NCBI RefSeq assembly: GCF_001640805.2
Contig: NC_066844.1
Location: 976,428-1,040,427, forward strand
Origin: Lates calcarifer
Taxonomy: Eukaryota > Chordata > Actinopteri > Centropomidae
Direction: 5' to 3'
Length of the DNA stretch: 64,000 bases
A program made the translations under genes and the position numbers. This document shows, in pieces, positions 62,000 to 64,000 of the stretch (its first letter is position 1; the number at the start of each line of letters is the position of its first letter). The notes below the pieces were generated by a model. That model had not been told where the DNA came from. It worked only from the letters and a program-made list of their open reading frames with translations, and ran no database searches.

Positions 62000-64000
62000 A
62001 TACTCCTTTCTTTCCTTACTGTCCCTGCCTCTGACTGCACTGTAGCCACCGGCCATGGTCCAGGTGTGTTTTTACTGTGATGTTGAGGTGGTGTTAGCTC
62101 ATGGTCGACTCGTTCACTCATGTGACAGCAGGTGTATTAGATGACGTCCTCTGTGTTCAGCTGTGTGCAGGTCCGGTCCTCTCTGACTCCTCTGCAGTCG
62201 CGTTGTGTTAAACACTTCTGTCTAAACCTCCCACTCTCTGCAGCCGCTTCACGACACATAAAACGTCTTTACTTTTAGAGAATATGAATCATTAACAGGC
62301 AGATTATTTAGAATGCAATGAAGCAACCAAGAAAAGAGGCTTCAGTTTAAAGGAGAGCTTCAACACTCTGCGATGAATCTTCATCTGCACGTTAAGTAAG
62401 AAGCAGCTAGCCAGAGACAGGAGGCTAATGTAGCTGCTCAGAAAACAATATACAGCGTGTAAATGAATCAGTGAGCTGCAGAGGCAGCGTGAGAATATGT
62501 AGAAGGTGTTTTTAACCGAAAGCAGCTGTGTGGGGCGGAGTTTCAGGTACAGGTGAGATGATTAAATACAAACAGGAAGTTGATTTTGATACCAAAACAC
62601 TGTTCATAACACGAGGGAAGGATTTAGCTTCTCTGGAAATCTTTTGTCCAGACAGATTTGAGGTAAACAGCAGGAAATACGATGTTCATGTTACAGATCC
62701 TGTTTTGATTCTAACCTGCCTCATGAAGGAGGCTGCTCCTGAACAAACTCACTCTGCTCTCCTGATGGAAGCACAGCAGATGGTTTCCCACTCGTCTGTT
62801 TATTGTGAGGACATTAAGAGAGAGAGTGGGAGGAAGCAGAAAGACTTTGGGATTATTTTCATTTAATTTTTTAAAGTGTGAAAAATGCTCCAACAATAAA
62901 ACCATTAAAACGTAATAGTGATCTCTGAGATGTGAGGGTTGTGCAGTTGTGAGTGCTGCTGTCGTGGTTTATTAAAAATCATTAGTCTTGTTTAGGAATG
63001 TGCCAGGATTCATATCAATATGTGGAAGCAGCTGAATGAATGAAAATCAGGAGTGGAATAAAATGGAAGAGGGTGAGATAAAAAGGAGGAGAAGTGGAGG
63101 GAGTGAAAGAGAATAACAGAACAAGATGAGATGGAGAGCAGAGATCAGGAGATCAAAAGATCACACGTTTCAGTTTGATGTCACAGAGCTGATTCTTTCC
63201 CTCCCTCTTCTCCGTCCTTCCATCGCCACGAGGAAGCTGAACCCGCAACCCTGAAGCGGGAAGAAACTTCCAAAACAAGAATAATCATTCCATTTGAGAA
63301 GCACCACAGAAGAGTGGTGGGCGATGATTCTGACCCGACGGCACTCGGCATCAGTCTGAATCAAAGGAGGCGAAGTTGTGGGCAGTCCGCTCTGTCTGTT
63401 TCCACTGCTGCTCCACTCGGCGCTGCCAGATTGGACGGGGGAAAAGATGGTAGGAGCGGCAGATAATTGGAGAGCGGATGAAAGGGAGAGACGCAGATAA
63501 AGGGAGACAGAGCGGCCGAGAGGTTGAGATGAAGGAGAGAGAGAGGGAGAGAGTCTAGACAAAGAGAAAGAGTAACGGAGAGGTGTTAGAGAGAGGTGCT
63601 TCTCCAATTGAGGAGCAGGAGGAGAGAGAGATGCTCTCTGCTGATGAAATGTGTGAGGTACTTGAACACAACTGCCTGTTGTTGAGAGACGGTGCAGCTC
63701 TCTGCTCTCTGCTCTGCTCTCTGCCCTCGTCCTCAGGTCTGGAGCCATTCGTTTAAACCAAACGTGTCTTTTTTGATAAGGAAATCTTCTGAACACTGTG
63801 TTTTAAAAGCAGCAGAACAGACGTGTGTCAGGGAATCTTTTCAGTGAAGCATGGCTACATCACTTATTGACTGTATCTTGCTGCTTCCTAAATAAAGTGG
63901 ATTCATATCCTGTGCATCCCAAAGATTATTCCCAAGAAGTCTGGGTGTTCAGAGCAGCAGCAGTGAAAGGTTTCACTCACACGGTTTAGTTTGTCTCGTG
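62000..64000. other. Gene-free, GA-rich sequence
   Basis: GAGA-rich DNA at 63440-63640 produces a long Ser/Leu-rich minus frame. A 112-codon + frame at 62528-62866 lacks any recognisable motif. I see no gene. Confidence 0.4.

Noticed and set aside
62528..62866. 112-codon + frame
   Set aside because: Superficially protein-like but matches nothing I know, and has no exon borders or neighbouring exons in phase.
63170..63796. 208-codon minus-strand frame
   Set aside because: Caused by GAGAGA-rich sequence (Ser/Leu/Arg repeats); no motif or homologue recognised.

Overview
This window looks like teleost fish nuclear DNA, mostly non-coding. The evidence is the absence of dense long ORFs, very many CA/GT microsatellites, GT-AG introns around weak coding blocks, and decayed copies of repeat types familiar from fish genomes (RTE/Rex-like LINE 3' ends, (TTATC)n LINE tails, a PIF/Harbinger fragment, tRNA-derived SINE-like heads). 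There is no sign of bacterial, viral or organellar organisation. I could run no searches, so every family name rests on motifs I recognise by eye.

Layout. 1-29 kb: repeat-punctuated gene desert with microsatellites, a tandem pair of repeat units (4.06-4.46 kb), a 270-bp direct duplication (7.3 and 8.7 kb), a dispersed repeat (9.1-9.5 kb) with an inverted second copy at 36.8-37.2 kb, a fish repeat at 15.4 kb and a Harbinger transposase fragment at 16.3 kb. 29.8-32.3 kb: the one clear gene-derived locus, on the + strand. The C-terminal half of an astacin zinc metalloprotease lies between two dermatopontin-like modules, all in exon-sized blocks with splice sites. The first zinc-ligand histidine reads as proline, the N-terminal half of the protease domain is missing, and both modules carry a frame break at the same point, so it looks like a pseudogene or a tandem-duplication relic. 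33-57 kb: non-coding DNA with many AT-rich, non-repetitive, homeodomain-site-like blocks that look like conserved regulatory elements, an RTE LINE end (38.5-38.9 kb) and a SINE-like segment (42 kb). 57-64 kb: simple repeats, a large near-palindromic foldback element at 59.1-59.3 kb, and a possible exon at 61.4 kb.

Four short + strand candidate exons (17.39, 26.53, 34.59 and 61.42 kb) join in compatible reading phase and could be parts of one large-intron gene spanning most of the window. I do not recognise the protein and the chain is speculative. The clustering of CNE-like blocks would suit the introns or flanks of a developmental regulator. No RNA gene, CRISPR array or origin was seen.
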